This document shows, piece by piece, positions 7,632 through 19,066 of a DNA stretch of 64,000 bases. How positions within the stretch are numbered: the stretch's first letter is position 1; the number at the start of each line of letters is the position of its first letter. The notes below the pieces were generated by a model. The model was not told the origin of the DNA, did not search any database, and was given only the letters and a program-made list of their open reading frames with translations. The stretch spans positions 1 to 64,000 of the forward strand of contig NZ_JASISO010000019.1 of assembly GCF_030063135.1 (NCBI RefSeq), written 5' to 3'. Origin of the DNA: Streptomyces sp. G-G2. Lineage in GTDB: Bacteria > Actinomycetota > Actinomycetes > Streptomycetales > Streptomycetaceae. The position numbers and the translations under genes are program-made.

Positions 7632-9292
7632 ATGAGTCCCGTCCTTTCCGGGGTCCTCCAGCTGCTCGCGCTGGTCGCGGCACTGGCCCTCGCGTACCGC
7701 CCGCTCGGCGACCACATGGCCCGGGTCTACTCCTCGGAGAAGCACTACAAGCCGGAGCGGTGGATCTACCGGGCGATCGGCGCGAACCCGTCCGCGGACA
7801 TGCGCTGGCCCGCCTATCTGCGCGGAGTCCTCGCCTTCTCCGTGGCGGGCGTCCTGTTCCTCTACGGCCTCCAGCGCCTCCAGGGCGTACTGCCCGGCTC
7901 GCTCGGCTTCTCGGCGGTCAAGCCGGACCAGGCCTTCAACACCGCCGCCTCCTTCGTGGCCAACACCAACTGGCAGTCGTACTCCGGTGAGCAGGCGATG
8001 GGCCACGTCGTGCAGACCGGCGGCCTGGCGGTGCAGAACTTCGTCTCGGCGGCGGTCGGCATGGCCGTCGCGGTGGCGCTGGTGCGCGGCTTCGCCCGGT
8101 CCCGTACCGGCGAGCTGGGCAACTTCTGGGCGGACCTGGTGCGCGGCACCGTACGGATCCTGCTGCCGCTGTCCGTGATCGGCGCGCTGGTCCTGGTCGC
8201 CTGCGGGGTGCTCCAGAACTTCTCCGGCATCCACCAGGTGGGTCAGTTCCTGGGCGGGACGCAGCAGTGGAACGGCGGCGCGGTCGCCTCCCAGGAGGTC
8301 ATCAAGGAGCTGGGCACCAACGGGGGCGGTTACTTCAACGCGAACTCGGCCCACCCCTTCGAGAACCCGACGCCCTTCTCGAACCTCTTCGAGGTCTTCC
8401 TGATCCTGCTCATCCCGTTCGCGATGACGCGGACCTTCGGTCGGATGGTCGGTTCGGTCCGGCAGGGCTACGCGCTCCTGGCGACGATGGCGACCATCTG
8501 GCTCGGCTTCACCGCGCTGATGATGTGGACCGAATTCGCGCACCACGGCCCCGCGTTGCAGGCGGCGGGCGGCGCGATGGAGGGCAAGGAGACCCGCTTC
8601 GGCATAGCGGGCTCGGCGATCTTCTCGGTGGCCACCACCCTCACCTCGACCGGCGCGGTCAATTCCTTCCACTCCTCCTATACGGGCCTGGGCGGCGGGA
8701 TCCAGCTGCTGGGCATGCAGTTGGGCGAGATCGCGCCCGGCGGGGTCGGGTCCGGGCTCTACGGCATGCTGATCATGGCGGTCATCGCGGTGTTCCTCGC
8801 CGGCCTGATGGTCGGCCGGACGCCCGAGTACCTCGGCAAGAAGATCGGCACCCGCCAGATCAAGCTCGCCGCCTGCTACATCCTGATCACCCCGGCCCTG
8901 GTCCTGTGCTTCACCGCCGCGGCGATGGCGCTCGACGGGCCGCGCGGGTCCATGGCCAATCCGGGGGCGCACGGCTTCTCCGAGATCCTCTACGCCTACA
9001 CCTCGGGCGCGAACAACAACGGCTCCGCCTTCGCGGGGCTGAGCGCGGACACCCCCTGGTTCAACACGACCATCGGGCTCGTGATGCTGCTGGGCCGGTT
9101 CCTGCCGATGGTGTTCGTCCTGGCGCTGGCCGGGTCGCTCGCCGAGCAGAACCCGGTACCGGCCACCGCGGGCACCCTGCGCACCGACAAGCCGCTCTAC
9201 GCGGGCCTGCTCGTCGGCACGATCGTCATCATCACCGGCCTCACCTACTTCCCGGCCCTGGCGCTGGGCCCGCTCGCCGAAGGGCTCGCCTC

Positions 9293-9296
<4 letters not shown>
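7632..9296 (+). CDS. kdpA: KdpA, potassium-binding channel-like subunit
   Basis: A 554-aa polytopic membrane protein (about ten helices) of normal KdpA length. It is the K+-selective, SKT-superfamily subunit of the high-affinity Kdp pump. Selectivity-loop regions are visible as NTAASFVANTNWQSYSGEQA, KELGTNGGGYFNANSAHPFE, TSTGAVNSFHSSYTGLGGG and YTSGANNNGSAFAGL. The stop overlaps the kdpB start (ATGA), implying translational coupling. The operon is typically induced by K+ limitation through KdpDE, but no kdpD or kdpE is next to it here. Confidence 0.97.
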
Positions 9297-11389
<2,093 letters not shown>

Positions 11390-11391
11390 CC

Positions 11392-12027
11392 ATGATGAAC
11401 AACTCCGTCAGCAACACCCTTCGGCTGATCGGCGCGGGCCTGCGCGCCCTCCTCGTCCTGACCGTCGTCTGCGGGGTCCTCTACCCGCTCGCGGTCACCG
11501 GCGTCGCCCAGGTCGCCTTCAGTGAGAAGGCCAACGGTTCTGAGGTCAAGGACAGCAGCGGCCGGGTCGTCGGCTCCGCCCTCATCGGCCAGGGCTACGG
11601 CGACGACCCGCGCTGGTTCCAGCCCCGCCCGTCGGCCGGGCTGGGCCAGAACACCGTCAACACGCAGTACGGGCTGCTGGTGTCCGGCGCCTCCAACAAG
11701 GCAGCCGACAACCCCGAGCTGGTCAAGGCGGTCCACGAGGCCCAGCAGAAGGTGATCGAGGCCAACACCGTCCCCGGCTTCACCCCCCGGATCTCGCAGA
11801 TCCCCGCCGACGCCGTGACCTCCTCGGCCTCCGGCCTGGATCCCTCGATCTCCCCGGCGTACGCGGCCCTCCAGATCCCCCGGGTAGCCGCGCGGCACCA
11901 CCTCCCGACGGCCCGTGTCGAGCAACTCGTCGCCGCGCACACGCAGGGCCGCACCCTCGGCTTCATGGGCGACCCGAGGGTCAACGTCCTGGCCCTGAAC
12001 ACCGCGCTCAAGGACCTGGCGCAGTAG
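11392..12027 (+). CDS. kdpC: KdpC, K+-transporting ATPase subunit C
   Basis: A 211-aa protein with one N-terminal membrane helix (about residues 12-35) and an extracytoplasmic domain carrying the family motifs GSALIGQGYGDDPRWFQPRP, LDPSISPAYAALQIPRVA and RTLGFMGDPRVNVLALN. KdpC stabilises the complex and raises K+ affinity. It starts 2 bp after kdpB. The gene ends the operon; parS sites follow, and the next gene is convergent. Confidence 0.96.
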   Translation: MMNNSVSNTLRLIGAGLRALLVLTVVCGVLYPLAVTGVAQVAFSEKANGSEVKDSSGRVVGSALIGQGYGDDPRWFQPRPSAGLGQNTVNTQYGLLVSGASNKAADNPELVKAVHEAQQKVIEANTVPGFTPRISQIPADAVTSSASGLDPSISPAYAALQIPRVAARHHLPTARVEQLVAAHTQGRTLGFMGDPRVNVLALNTALKDLAQ

Positions 12028-12066
12028 GCGGCCCGATCCCCATGGGTTCGGGCCCGCGCGGTGCGT

Positions 12067-12122
12067 TGTTTCACGTGAAACACGCGTGGTTTCACGTGAA
12101 ACGACGACGTTTCACGTGAAAC
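12067..12122. promoter_or_regulatory. parS: Three tandem parS centromere sites
   Basis: GTTTCACGTGAAAC, a perfect 14-bp palindrome and the known ParB-binding consensus of Streptomyces, occurs three times: 12068-12081, 12089-12102 and 12109-12122. The first is also flanked by T and A, giving the full 16-mer TGTTTCACGTGAAACA. Start-to-start spacings are 21 and 20 bp, about two helical turns, so ParB dimers would load on one face. The array fills the short convergent gap between kdpC and the Mrr-TerD gene. In Streptomyces parS sites cluster around oriC (established), so the array suggests an origin-proximal location. Confidence 0.93.
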
Positions 12123-12143
12123 CACGCACCGCGCGAGGGCAGT

Positions 12144-14279
12144 TCAGGTGGTCGCGATGCCGAAGTCGTGGACCAGCGCCGCCAGACCGCCCGGGTAGCC
12201 CTTGCCGCCCGCCACGAAGGTCCAGTCACCGCTCGCGCGCCGCCGGAAGGAACCCAGGACCAGGGCGGTCTCCCCGGGTCGGCCGTCGGACACCTCCAAC
12301 TGGTCGATCTCCGCCCCGTCGGCGGCCAGTAGCCGGATCCGGGCGTCGGTGAAACCGGTCAGGTCGGCGTGCGGATGGGCCTCCGGGTCCACCGCCGCGA
12401 CCAGTACCAGCCGGTCGGCGCGGGCGGGGAGCGCGTCGAAGTCCACCTCGATCGCGGCCCGGTCGGGCGGGGTGTGGGCGCGGCTGCGTACCGAACCGTC
12501 CGGGGTGCCGGGGTTGTTGAAGAACACGAAGTGTTCGTCGTCGAGCACCCGTGTGCCCGCGCAGACCAGTGCGCACACGTCGAGCGTGACCCCGCCCGAC
12601 CAGGTCATGCCGAGGATGTTGTGCTCCGCGGCCGGACCGGCGGCGGGGACGGGGGAAGCGGCGCGCTGGGCCGGGACCGCGGCAGCGGGCGGCGCGGGGG
12701 CTGTCGCGGCGCCGGGGCGGGCACCGTCGCCTAGGCGCCCGCGCAGGCCGTGGCGGTGCAGCAGGTCCACCAGTTCCGGCCCGGACACCAGCTCCAGCGG
12801 CTTGCCGCGCGCGAAGTTGTGCGAGCCGGGACCGAAGCCCGAGGTGGTGACCAGGACGCCCTTGTTGGCGCCCGCGTCCTGCACCGTGCCGTAGAGGTCG
12901 CGCACGGCGGTCGGCGGCACGGTGTTGCGGTACCGCTTGACCTGCACCACGATCGTGCCGCCGCGGATCGGGGCGGGGTCCGTCGCGTCGACGTCCACTC
13001 CGCCGTCATTGGAGCGCTGCGTCATCACGGCCCGCATCCCCATGGCCCGGAAGAGTTCGGCGACGAGGCCCTCGAACTCGATGGGGTCCATCGCGAACAG
13101 GTCGGGCTCGTCCGGCCCGGTGTCGCTCGTCGTCCCGTGGGTGACCACGTCCGAACCGACGTCCTCGGGCGTGCGGGCCGCACGGACCGCCGTCAACAGG
13201 TCCGGCCGGGCCGACAACTGGCCGCGCAGCGCACCGGTCAGGCAGTCCACCGCGTTCACCTGGGCCAGGTGCAGGGCCTCGAACGCGGTACGGTCCGCCA
13301 TCGCCGTGGCCAGCACGATCCGGGCGGGGCGGCCGGTGGCCGGATCGTGGTCGTCGACGTACCCGTTCAGGGCCACCGACTCCAGGGCCCCGAACTCGTC
13401 CGCCGCGAACAGGTCCCGCAGCACCAGCAGGGCGCACTGCGCGAGCAGGTCGCGGTACACCGCCCGCCGCTGGCCCACCGGCAGCGGGGACTCCTTGTCC
13501 TGGTCCACGCTCGGCATGTACCGCACCGACTTCGCCGTCGGCACCACCTCGAAGCCCGGCAGCTCCCAGTCCAGGACCAGTTGGCGGGCGCCGGGATCGT
13601 AGGCGGCGCTCAGCGCGCGCGGCAGCTCCTCGGGCCAGGCCGAGGACGCGTACAGGGCGGCGGAGAAGTACTCGACGACGGCTTCGGGATCCCCGGAACC
13701 CAGCGAGGCGCCCAGATCCGCGATCCCGGTGTTGTGCGCGCGGATCTCACCGAGCCGCTCGCCCGCCCACCGGTCGTACTGGGCGCGGTACGCCGCGAGT
13801 TGCCGCTGCCGCTCGGCCTCGGCGGCGTTCGCCGCGTGCCAGGCCTGGGTGTAGCGGGCGTGCGCGTCGGCCTCCGCCTGGGCCCGGCGGCCCGCCCCGA
13901 TGCCCCAGCCGCCGCTCTGTACGGGGAACTGGTGCGGCTCCGGCATGGGCACGGGATGCCCCAGCGGGCCCGGGTCGAAGGCTTCGATCTCCTCGGCCCG
14001 GCGCAGTCCCGCGGCGCGGAAGACGGGCGCGGCGCAGCCCCGGCCGAGCAGTCCCTGGAGATCGGCGGCCTGCTGTTCCAGCCGCTCGGTCAGCCTGCGG
14101 GCCTCGGCCTCGCGGTACTGCCGGTAGGCCGCCTTCTGCTCGCGCAGCCCACGGGCCGCCTCCCGCTCGTGGGCCCGCTGCGAGCGCTCGCGTTCACGCT
14201 GCTGAAGAGCCTGCGAGCGTTGCTGCTGGCGCTGGGCCTCGGCCCAGATCCCGACCAGTCCACTGGAACGACGACTCAT
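12144..14279 (-). CDS. Mrr-like restriction endonuclease fused to a TerD domain
   Basis: A protein of about 711 aa. It begins with a charged Arg/Glu/Gln coiled-coil region (about residues 10-75). A middle domain follows, then an Mrr_cat-type nuclease (about 395-505) with IEFEGLVAELFRAMGM, the catalytic SNDGGVDVDA and VVQVKRY, giving a D-QxK active site. After a Pro/Ala linker comes a C-terminal TerD domain (about 550-711) beginning MTWSGGVTLDVCALV. TerD domains bind Ca2+ and act in Ter stress/phage-defence systems (family knowledge). Start 14279 (MSRRSSGLVG) has GGGGAGGG about 10 nt upstream. A TerB gene lies 4 kb away. Likely a DNA-damage or phage-sensing effector (inference). Confidence 0.8.
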   Translation of the reverse strand: MSRRSSGLVGIWAEAQRQQQRSQALQQRERERSQRAHEREAARGLREQKAAYRQYREAEARRLTERLEQQAADLQGLLGRGCAAPVFRAAGLRRAEEIEAFDPGPLGHPVPMPEPHQFPVQSGGWGIGAGRRAQAEADAHARYTQAWHAANAAEAERQRQLAAYRAQYDRWAGERLGEIRAHNTGIADLGASLGSGDPEAVVEYFSAALYASSAWPEELPRALSAAYDPGARQLVLDWELPGFEVVPTAKSVRYMPSVDQDKESPLPVGQRRAVYRDLLAQCALLVLRDLFAADEFGALESVALNGYVDDHDPATGRPARIVLATAMADRTAFEALHLAQVNAVDCLTGALRGQLSARPDLLTAVRAARTPEDVGSDVVTHGTTSDTGPDEPDLFAMDPIEFEGLVAELFRAMGMRAVMTQRSNDGGVDVDATDPAPIRGGTIVVQVKRYRNTVPPTAVRDLYGTVQDAGANKGVLVTTSGFGPGSHNFARGKPLELVSGPELVDLLHRHGLRGRLGDGARPGAATAPAPPAAAVPAQRAASPVPAAGPAAEHNILGMTWSGGVTLDVCALVCAGTRVLDDEHFVFFNNPGTPDGSVRSRAHTPPDRAAIEVDFDALPARADRLVLVAAVDPEAHPHADLTGFTDARIRLLAADGAEIDQLEVSDGRPGETALVLGSFRRRASGDWTFVAGGKGYPGGLAALVHDFGIATT

Positions 14280-14346
14280 CCGCCCCGGCCCTCCCCGACC
14301 CCGTGCGATACCCGCCGAAACCCTATCGGGTGACGGGCATGCCGGA

Positions 14347-14376
14347 GGGCCGGTCACCACGGATGGTGACCGGCCC
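14347..14376 (-). terminator. Hairpin terminator after fasciclin gene
   Basis: GGGCCGGTCACC-ACGGAT-GGTGACCGGCCC is a perfect 12-bp stem with a 6-nt loop. It lies just downstream of the fasciclin stop and upstream of the Mrr-TerD start. There is no T-tract, as is common in Streptomyces. Confidence 0.7.
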
Positions 14377-14417
14377 GCGACAGCGCTCGGATTCCTGCGG
14401 GGAACGTCCCCCGGCCG

Positions 14418-15068
14418 CTACTTCGGCATCAGGACGGTGTCGACGATGTAGACCGTCGCGTTCGCGGTCTTCACGTTGCCGCAGACCACGTTGGACGTGC
14501 CGTTGACCTGGTAGGAGGTGCCGGAGCCGGTGGTGGTGAGCTTGCCCTTCTCCAGGGTGTCGAAGGAGCCGTTCTCCAGCTGCTTGGGCGTGATCTGCTG
14601 GCCCACCACGTGGTACGTGAGGATCTTGGTGAGGGTGGCCTTGTCGGCGAGCACCTTGTCCAGGTCGGCCTTCGGGATCTTCGCGAAGGCGTCGTTGGTC
14701 GGAGCGAAGACGGTGAGGTCCTTCGCGTTGTTCAGGGTGTCGACCAGACCGGCCTGCTTGACGGCGGCGACCAGGGTGGACAGCGCCGGGTTGTTGGAAG
14801 CGGCCGTGGCGACCGGGTCCTTGGCCATGCCGTCGAAGCTGCCCGCGCCCGAGGCCGGTACGCCCGCACAGCCCGCGCCGAACGGCTTGTCCATGGACAT
14901 CGAGTCGTCCGTCGACGCCGCCGCGGACGGCGCCGCGCTCGCGGAGTCGGCGGTGGATCCCGAGGCACTGTCCTTGGTGGAGTCGGAGCAGGCGGCCAGT
15001 GCGAAGGGCAGGACGGCCGCCGTGGCCACGGCGAGGGCGGTACGACGGAAGCGGAGCGTGGTGGTCAT
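14418..15068 (-). CDS. Fasciclin (FAS1)-domain lipoprotein
   Basis: A 216-aa exported lipoprotein. Residues 1-30 are a signal peptide with the lipobox FALAAC. A Ser/Ala/Asp-rich linker (about 30-65) is followed by one FAS1 domain (about 75-215) with LTVFAPTNDAFAKIP and ILTYHVVGQQIT, ending VYIVDTVLMPK. FAS1 domains mediate adhesion or protein contacts. I use ATG 15068 (MTTTLRF), with GGAGAA upstream; an ATG four codons earlier is possible. The same-strand gene upstream encodes the sulfite-oxidase-like protein; the two commonly sit together near sigK-rskA in Streptomyces. Confidence 0.9.
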   Translation of the reverse strand: MTTTLRFRRTALAVATAAVLPFALAACSDSTKDSASGSTADSASAAPSAAASTDDSMSMDKPFGAGCAGVPASGAGSFDGMAKDPVATAASNNPALSTLVAAVKQAGLVDTLNNAKDLTVFAPTNDAFAKIPKADLDKVLADKATLTKILTYHVVGQQITPKQLENGSFDTLEKGKLTTTGSGTSYQVNGTSNVVCGNVKTANATVYIVDTVLMPK

Positions 15069-15154
15069 CTGGTTCTCCATGAGGTGATCGGTCACTGGGA
15101 CGGTGGTGAGGGACAAGGAATGAGAAACGGGGGGTCCGGGGGTCGGAGTGCGGG

Positions 15155-16750
15155 TCACCCGGGGGTGACGAAGACGCTGTGCCAGCCGCTGGCTCCGTCG
15201 GGAATGGTCTGGGCGCGCCGGTCGGTCTGCAGTTGGCCGGCGCCGTCGGTGGCGCGGACGGTGAGCGTGTGGCTGCCGGAGGTGGCCTTCCACGGGAAGG
15301 ACCACTGCCGCCAGGTGTCGACGGTGTCCTGCTCCGCGAGGTCGGCCCGCTGCCACGGACCGTCGTCGATCCGGATCTCCACCCCGCTGATGCCGCGGTG
15401 CTGGGCCCAGGCGACCCCGGCGACCATGACCGTCGTGTCCGCCGGGGGGCGGGCGAACGGCTTGGGGGTGTCGATCCGGGCCTGGGTCTTGATGGGCCCG
15501 CGCGGGGCCCACTTGCGCTTGACCCAGTACGGGTCGTACGCGGCGAAGGTGGTCAGCTCGATGTCCTCGATCCACTTGCACGCCGAGACGTACCCGTACA
15601 GGCCGGGGACGAGCATGCGGACGGGGAAACCGTGCTCGAAGGGGAGCGGCTCCCCGTTCATGCCGACCGCGAGCATCGCGTCGCGGCCGTCCATGACGTC
15701 CTCGACCGGGCTGCCCAGGGTCATGCCGTCCACCGAGCGGGCCACCAGCTGGTCGGCCGGGCCGCCCCGGGAGGGGGGCCGGACGCCCACCTCCCGCAGC
15801 AGGTCGGCCAGCCGGACGCCGAGCCAGCGCGCGTTGCCGACGTACGGGCCGCCGACCTCATTGGAGACGCAGGTCAGCGTCACGTCGCGCTCGATCAGGT
15901 CCCGGCTCAGCAGCTCCTGGTAGGAGTACGTACGGGGCCGGGTGACGCCCTTGCCGTGCAGCCGCAGCCGCCAGCCGTCCGCGTCCACCTTCGGTACGAC
16001 CAGGGCCGTGTCGACCCGGTAGAAGTCGCTGTTCGAGGTGGTGAAGGCGCTGATTCCCGGCACCCGCAGGCTCGCCCGCGCCGGTACCGCGGCGGCCGGA
16101 GAAGCGGGCGCGGGCAGCCGTACGGCCTTCCGCGAGGCCACCGCGCCCTGCCCGAGCCGCCCCGTCAGGCTCCGCCCCAGCGCGCCCGCGCCGGTGGAGA
16201 GGAGCGCGGTGGCCCCGGCGGCGAGCAGGAACCCGCGCCGGTCCAGGCCCACGGCCCGCTCCGACCCGGGACGCGGCCGGGTCAGCCGCCCGATCAGGAC
16301 GTACAGGACGACGGCGCCCGCGACCGCGCCGACCAGCGAGGGCAGCGCGTCGGCGACCCCGGAGGCATCGGGCCGGGACAGCGCCGCCGCCGCGCCGAGC
16401 ACCCCGAAGCCGAGCACTCCGGCGGCGCCGGTACGGCGCCGCCGCAGCGCGAACAGCCCGAGCAGCACGGCGAGGAGACCCAGGGTGGCGACGATGCCGA
16501 GCTGGAGGACGAGCTTGTCGTTGGTGCCGAAGTGGCGGATCGCGAAGTCCTTCACCGCCGCCGGGGTGCGGTCGATGGCCGCACCTCCGACAGCGGTGAC
16601 CGGACCGGCCTGGGGGCGTACGAAGGAGGCCACCAGTTCCGCGACCGCCAGCGCCGTGTAGCCCGACAGCAGGCCGCTCAGCGCGGCGGACGCGCCGCGC
16701 TGGAGGGTCTGTCGCCGGGAGGCTGATCGGTTGGTGGTCATGTCTGCCAT
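15155..16750 (-). CDS. Membrane-anchored molybdopterin oxidoreductase (sulfite oxidase family)
   Basis: A protein of about 531 aa. The N-terminal 210 residues hold four to five membrane helices. The rest is the oxidoreductase molybdopterin domain (about 240-430) with the molybdenum-ligand cysteine in VTLTCVSNEVGG (about residue 293) and GYVSACKWIEDIEL, then a C-terminal Mo-co dimerisation domain (about 435-531). The active site faces outward. The substrate is unknown; sulfite or another S- or N-oxide are family options. Start 16750 (MADMTTNRS) or 16741 (MTTNRS) are both possible. It is divergent from the sigK-like gene. Confidence 0.88.
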   Translation of the reverse strand: MADMTTNRSASRRQTLQRGASAALSGLLSGYTALAVAELVASFVRPQAGPVTAVGGAAIDRTPAAVKDFAIRHFGTNDKLVLQLGIVATLGLLAVLLGLFALRRRRTGAAGVLGFGVLGAAAALSRPDASGVADALPSLVGAVAGAVVLYVLIGRLTRPRPGSERAVGLDRRGFLLAAGATALLSTGAGALGRSLTGRLGQGAVASRKAVRLPAPASPAAAVPARASLRVPGISAFTTSNSDFYRVDTALVVPKVDADGWRLRLHGKGVTRPRTYSYQELLSRDLIERDVTLTCVSNEVGGPYVGNARWLGVRLADLLREVGVRPPSRGGPADQLVARSVDGMTLGSPVEDVMDGRDAMLAVGMNGEPLPFEHGFPVRMLVPGLYGYVSACKWIEDIELTTFAAYDPYWVKRKWAPRGPIKTQARIDTPKPFARPPADTTVMVAGVAWAQHRGISGVEIRIDDGPWQRADLAEQDTVDTWRQWSFPWKATSGSHTLTVRATDGAGQLQTDRRAQTIPDGASGWHSVFVTPG

Positions 16751-17049
16751 TCGGCGCCCCCGGGTCCCCGGATTGGTCCCCATCGCGGGATCACCCCGTG
16801 GAGCGAGACCGGACGCGCTGGTTGACGGGCCTGGGCACCCGCCGGAACCGGTGCCCCCGCCGATCCGACGGGGCGCGGGCCAATCCGCGGGTGCTTCGGC
16901 ACCGAAGCAGAGGTGTACCGGGGTGACCCCACCCGAGCCGCGCGGCGCGAAGGACTGCCCATGCAAGCGATCCATCGAATGTTCCCCCCGTGCCCCGACG
17001 CCCCGCCGCCGCCACGGAGTACGCGCCGACGCTGGGGGAGGGCGGCCCG

Positions 17050-17652
17050 GTGAGGCAGCCCCTCAGGATCGGCGACGGCGAGGGCGACCGCCGCGAACAG
17101 AGCGCCCCACCCGGCCCGCCGGAGCTGATGGCCCGGGTCGCGCAGGGCGACCAGGACGCCTTCGCCGCCCTGTACGACGTGATCGCCGGACCCGTGTTCG
17201 GCATCGTTCTCAAGGTCCTGCGGGACCGTGCGCAGTCCGAGGAGGTGACCCAGGAAGTGATGATCGAGATCTGGCGCGGGGCCGCCCGCTACCAGCCCGC
17301 GCAGGGGTCCGTCATGACCTGGACGGCCACCCTGGCGCACCGCCGCGCCGTGGACCGGGTGCGCTCCGCCCAGGCCGCCGCCCACCGGGACCACAACGAC
17401 GCGGTCGGCGCCCAGGTCCGCCCGTTCGACGAGGTCAGCGAGCAGGTCGAGACCCGGCTGGAGAGCGAGCAGGTGAGGCGCTGCCTGCGCCGCCTGACCG
17501 ACCTCCAGCGGGAGACCGTCACCCTCGCCTACTACCAGGGGCTGACCTACCGCGAGGTCGCGGAGACCCTGGGGACCCCGCTCCCCACCATCAAGACCCG
17601 AATGCGCGACGGGCTGATCCGGCTGCGCGACTGCATGGGGGTGACCACGTGA
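17050..17652 (+). CDS. sigK: ECF sigma factor, SigK type
   Basis: About 200 aa with sigma regions 2 and 4. Region 2 shows FAALYDVIAGPVFGIVLKVL, SEEVTQEVMIEIWRGAARY and GSVMTWTATLAHRRAVDRVR; region 4 shows RETVTLAYYQGLTYREVAET followed by LGTPLPTIKTRMRDGL. This matches the SigK/ECF19 group whose anti-sigma factor is RskA. I chose GTG 17050 because GGGGGAGGG precedes it by 7-8 nt; a GTG at 16990 extends the frame without a ribosome site. It overlaps the next gene by GTGA. In this family the pair often controls the adjacent fasciclin and molybdopterin genes, as the layout here suggests. Confidence 0.88.
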   Translation: MRQPLRIGDGEGDRREQSAPPGPPELMARVAQGDQDAFAALYDVIAGPVFGIVLKVLRDRAQSEEVTQEVMIEIWRGAARYQPAQGSVMTWTATLAHRRAVDRVRSAQAAAHRDHNDAVGAQVRPFDEVSEQVETRLESEQVRRCLRRLTDLQRETVTLAYYQGLTYREVAETLGTPLPTIKTRMRDGLIRLRDCMGVTT

Positions 17653-18416
17653 AGACCGACGACCTGCACACCCTCACCGGCGCGTACGCGCTCGACGCCC
17701 TTGGCCCCGACGAGCACCACGCCTTCACCCGGCACCTGGACCACTGCCCCTCCTGTGCCCAGGAAGTGCGGGAGTTCGCCGCGACCGCGGCCCGGCTGGC
17801 GTCGGCCGCGGCCACGGCCGCGCCCCCCGAGCTGAAGGCACTGGTACTGGAACGCATCGACATCGTGCGCCAACTCCCGCCCCGGGTGCCGGCGCCGGGG
17901 CGGTACGCCGTGCTCGTCACCCGGCTGCGGCGGCGCGGCGGGGTCTTCGTGGTCGCCGCCAGCCTCGCCGCGGCCGCCGCCTTCGGCGCGATCGCCCTGG
18001 GCCAGCACGACCGGGCGCAGCTCGCCGAGCGGGCGGGCCGGTCCGCGCAGCAGGACGCCGACCGGGCCGGAGCGCGCGGCGAGGCGCTGGCCGCGGTGCT
18101 GGCCGCGCCGGACGCCCGTACCGCCACGGCGCGGACCGCTTCGGGCGCCAGGGTCACCGTGGTGACCTCCGCGTCCCGCGACCGGTCGGTGGTGCTGGCC
18201 GCGGGACTGCCGCCGACACCCGCCGGGAAGACGTACCAGCTCTGGTACTCGGAGCACGGCTCGATGCGCCCGGCCGGGCTGCTGGGCGGCGGGCACGCGC
18301 TGCTGCTGGAAGGGGCCGTACGGGACGCCACGGCGATCGGCCTCACCGTCGAACCGGCGGGCGGCTCGGCGCGGCCCACCAGCAGCCCGCTCCTGGTCAT
18401 GGCGCTCCCGGTCTAG
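17649..18416 (+). CDS. RskA-like anti-sigma-K factor
   Basis: A 255-aa membrane protein. The cytoplasmic N-terminus is a zinc-binding anti-sigma domain with the HxxxCxxC-type motif HLDHCPSCAQEV. One membrane helix follows (about residues 100-118, VFVVAASLAAAAAFGAIAL). The external C-terminal RskA domain (about 150-255) contains GLPPTPAGKTYQLWY and ends near LLVMALPV. It holds the ECF sigma factor at the membrane until released, probably by proteolysis. GTG 17649 overlaps the sigK stop. Confidence 0.9.
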   Translation: MKTDDLHTLTGAYALDALGPDEHHAFTRHLDHCPSCAQEVREFAATAARLASAAATAAPPELKALVLERIDIVRQLPPRVPAPGRYAVLVTRLRRRGGVFVVAASLAAAAAFGAIALGQHDRAQLAERAGRSAQQDADRAGARGEALAAVLAAPDARTATARTASGARVTVVTSASRDRSVVLAAGLPPTPAGKTYQLWYSEHGSMRPAGLLGGGHALLLEGAVRDATAIGLTVEPAGGSARPTSSPLLVMALPV

Positions 18417-18458
18417 GCCGACTCCTTCGGGAGGGAGCGAAGAGATCGGCGGCCGGGC

Positions 18459-18480
18459 ACGCTCGGGGCGTCCCGAGCGT
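18459..18480 (+). terminator. Hairpin terminator after the anti-sigma gene
   Basis: ACGCTCGGG-GCGT-CCCGAGCGT is a 9-bp perfect stem with a 4-nt loop. It lies 42 bp after the anti-sigma stop and just before the ribosome site of the TerB gene. Confidence 0.65.
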
Positions 18481-18516
18481 TGTCCGGGTGCCGATCTATG
18501 ACATAAGGAGACAGAC

Positions 18517-18972
18517 ATGGCCCTGTGGGACCGCATCAAGGATTCCGCCGCGACGATGCAGACGCAGCTGGTGGCGAAGCGCAACGACCTCAAGAGCGGG
18601 GCGTTCAGGGACTCCAGCATGGCGATGTGCGCGCTCGTGGCCGCGGCCGACGGGACGATCGACGCCGCCGAACGGCAGCGCGTGGCGCAGCTGATCGGGA
18701 CGAACGAGGTGCTGCAGAACTTCCCGGCGGACGAGCTGCGCCGCCGCTTCGACGAGAACCTCGACAAGCTGACCGCCGACTTCGACTTCGGCAAGGTCAG
18801 CGTCATGCAGGAGATTGCCAAGGCGAAGAAGAAGCCCGCCGAGGCCCGCGCGGTCATCCAGATCGGCATCATCATCGGCGGCGCCGACGGCGACTTCGAC
18901 AAGACCGAGCAGGCCGTCGTCCGCGAGGCCTGCTTCGCGCTGGATCTGGCCCCGCACGAGTTCGATCTCTGA
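18517..18972 (+). CDS. TerB-family tellurite resistance protein
   Basis: A 151-aa, all-helical TerB protein. The acidic metal-binding loops are visible as AAADGTIDAAERQRV and GGADGDFDKTEQAVVREA. AAGGAGACAGAC gives a strong ribosome site before ATG 18517. TerB proteins are cytosolic or membrane-associated members of Ter stress systems, working with TerC and TerD (family knowledge). No terC or classic terDEABC cluster is here, but the Mrr-TerD fusion gene is 4.2 kb to the left. Confidence 0.92.
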   Translation: MALWDRIKDSAATMQTQLVAKRNDLKSGAFRDSSMAMCALVAAADGTIDAAERQRVAQLIGTNEVLQNFPADELRRRFDENLDKLTADFDFGKVSVMQEIAKAKKKPAEARAVIQIGIIIGGADGDFDKTEQAVVREACFALDLAPHEFDL

Positions 18973-19066
18973 CGGAGCCGCAGGCGCACGACCGGGGGTT
19001 AGCCCCACCGCCGGGTGTCCCGCCTGCCGGATGGGAGCGCGGGCCGCCGTCAACCAGTCTTGTGGC

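Noticed and set aside
8267..9292. Apparent 340-codon N-terminal extension of KdpB
   Set aside because: It is kdpA read in another frame; KdpB clearly begins at ATG 9293 overlapping the kdpA stop.
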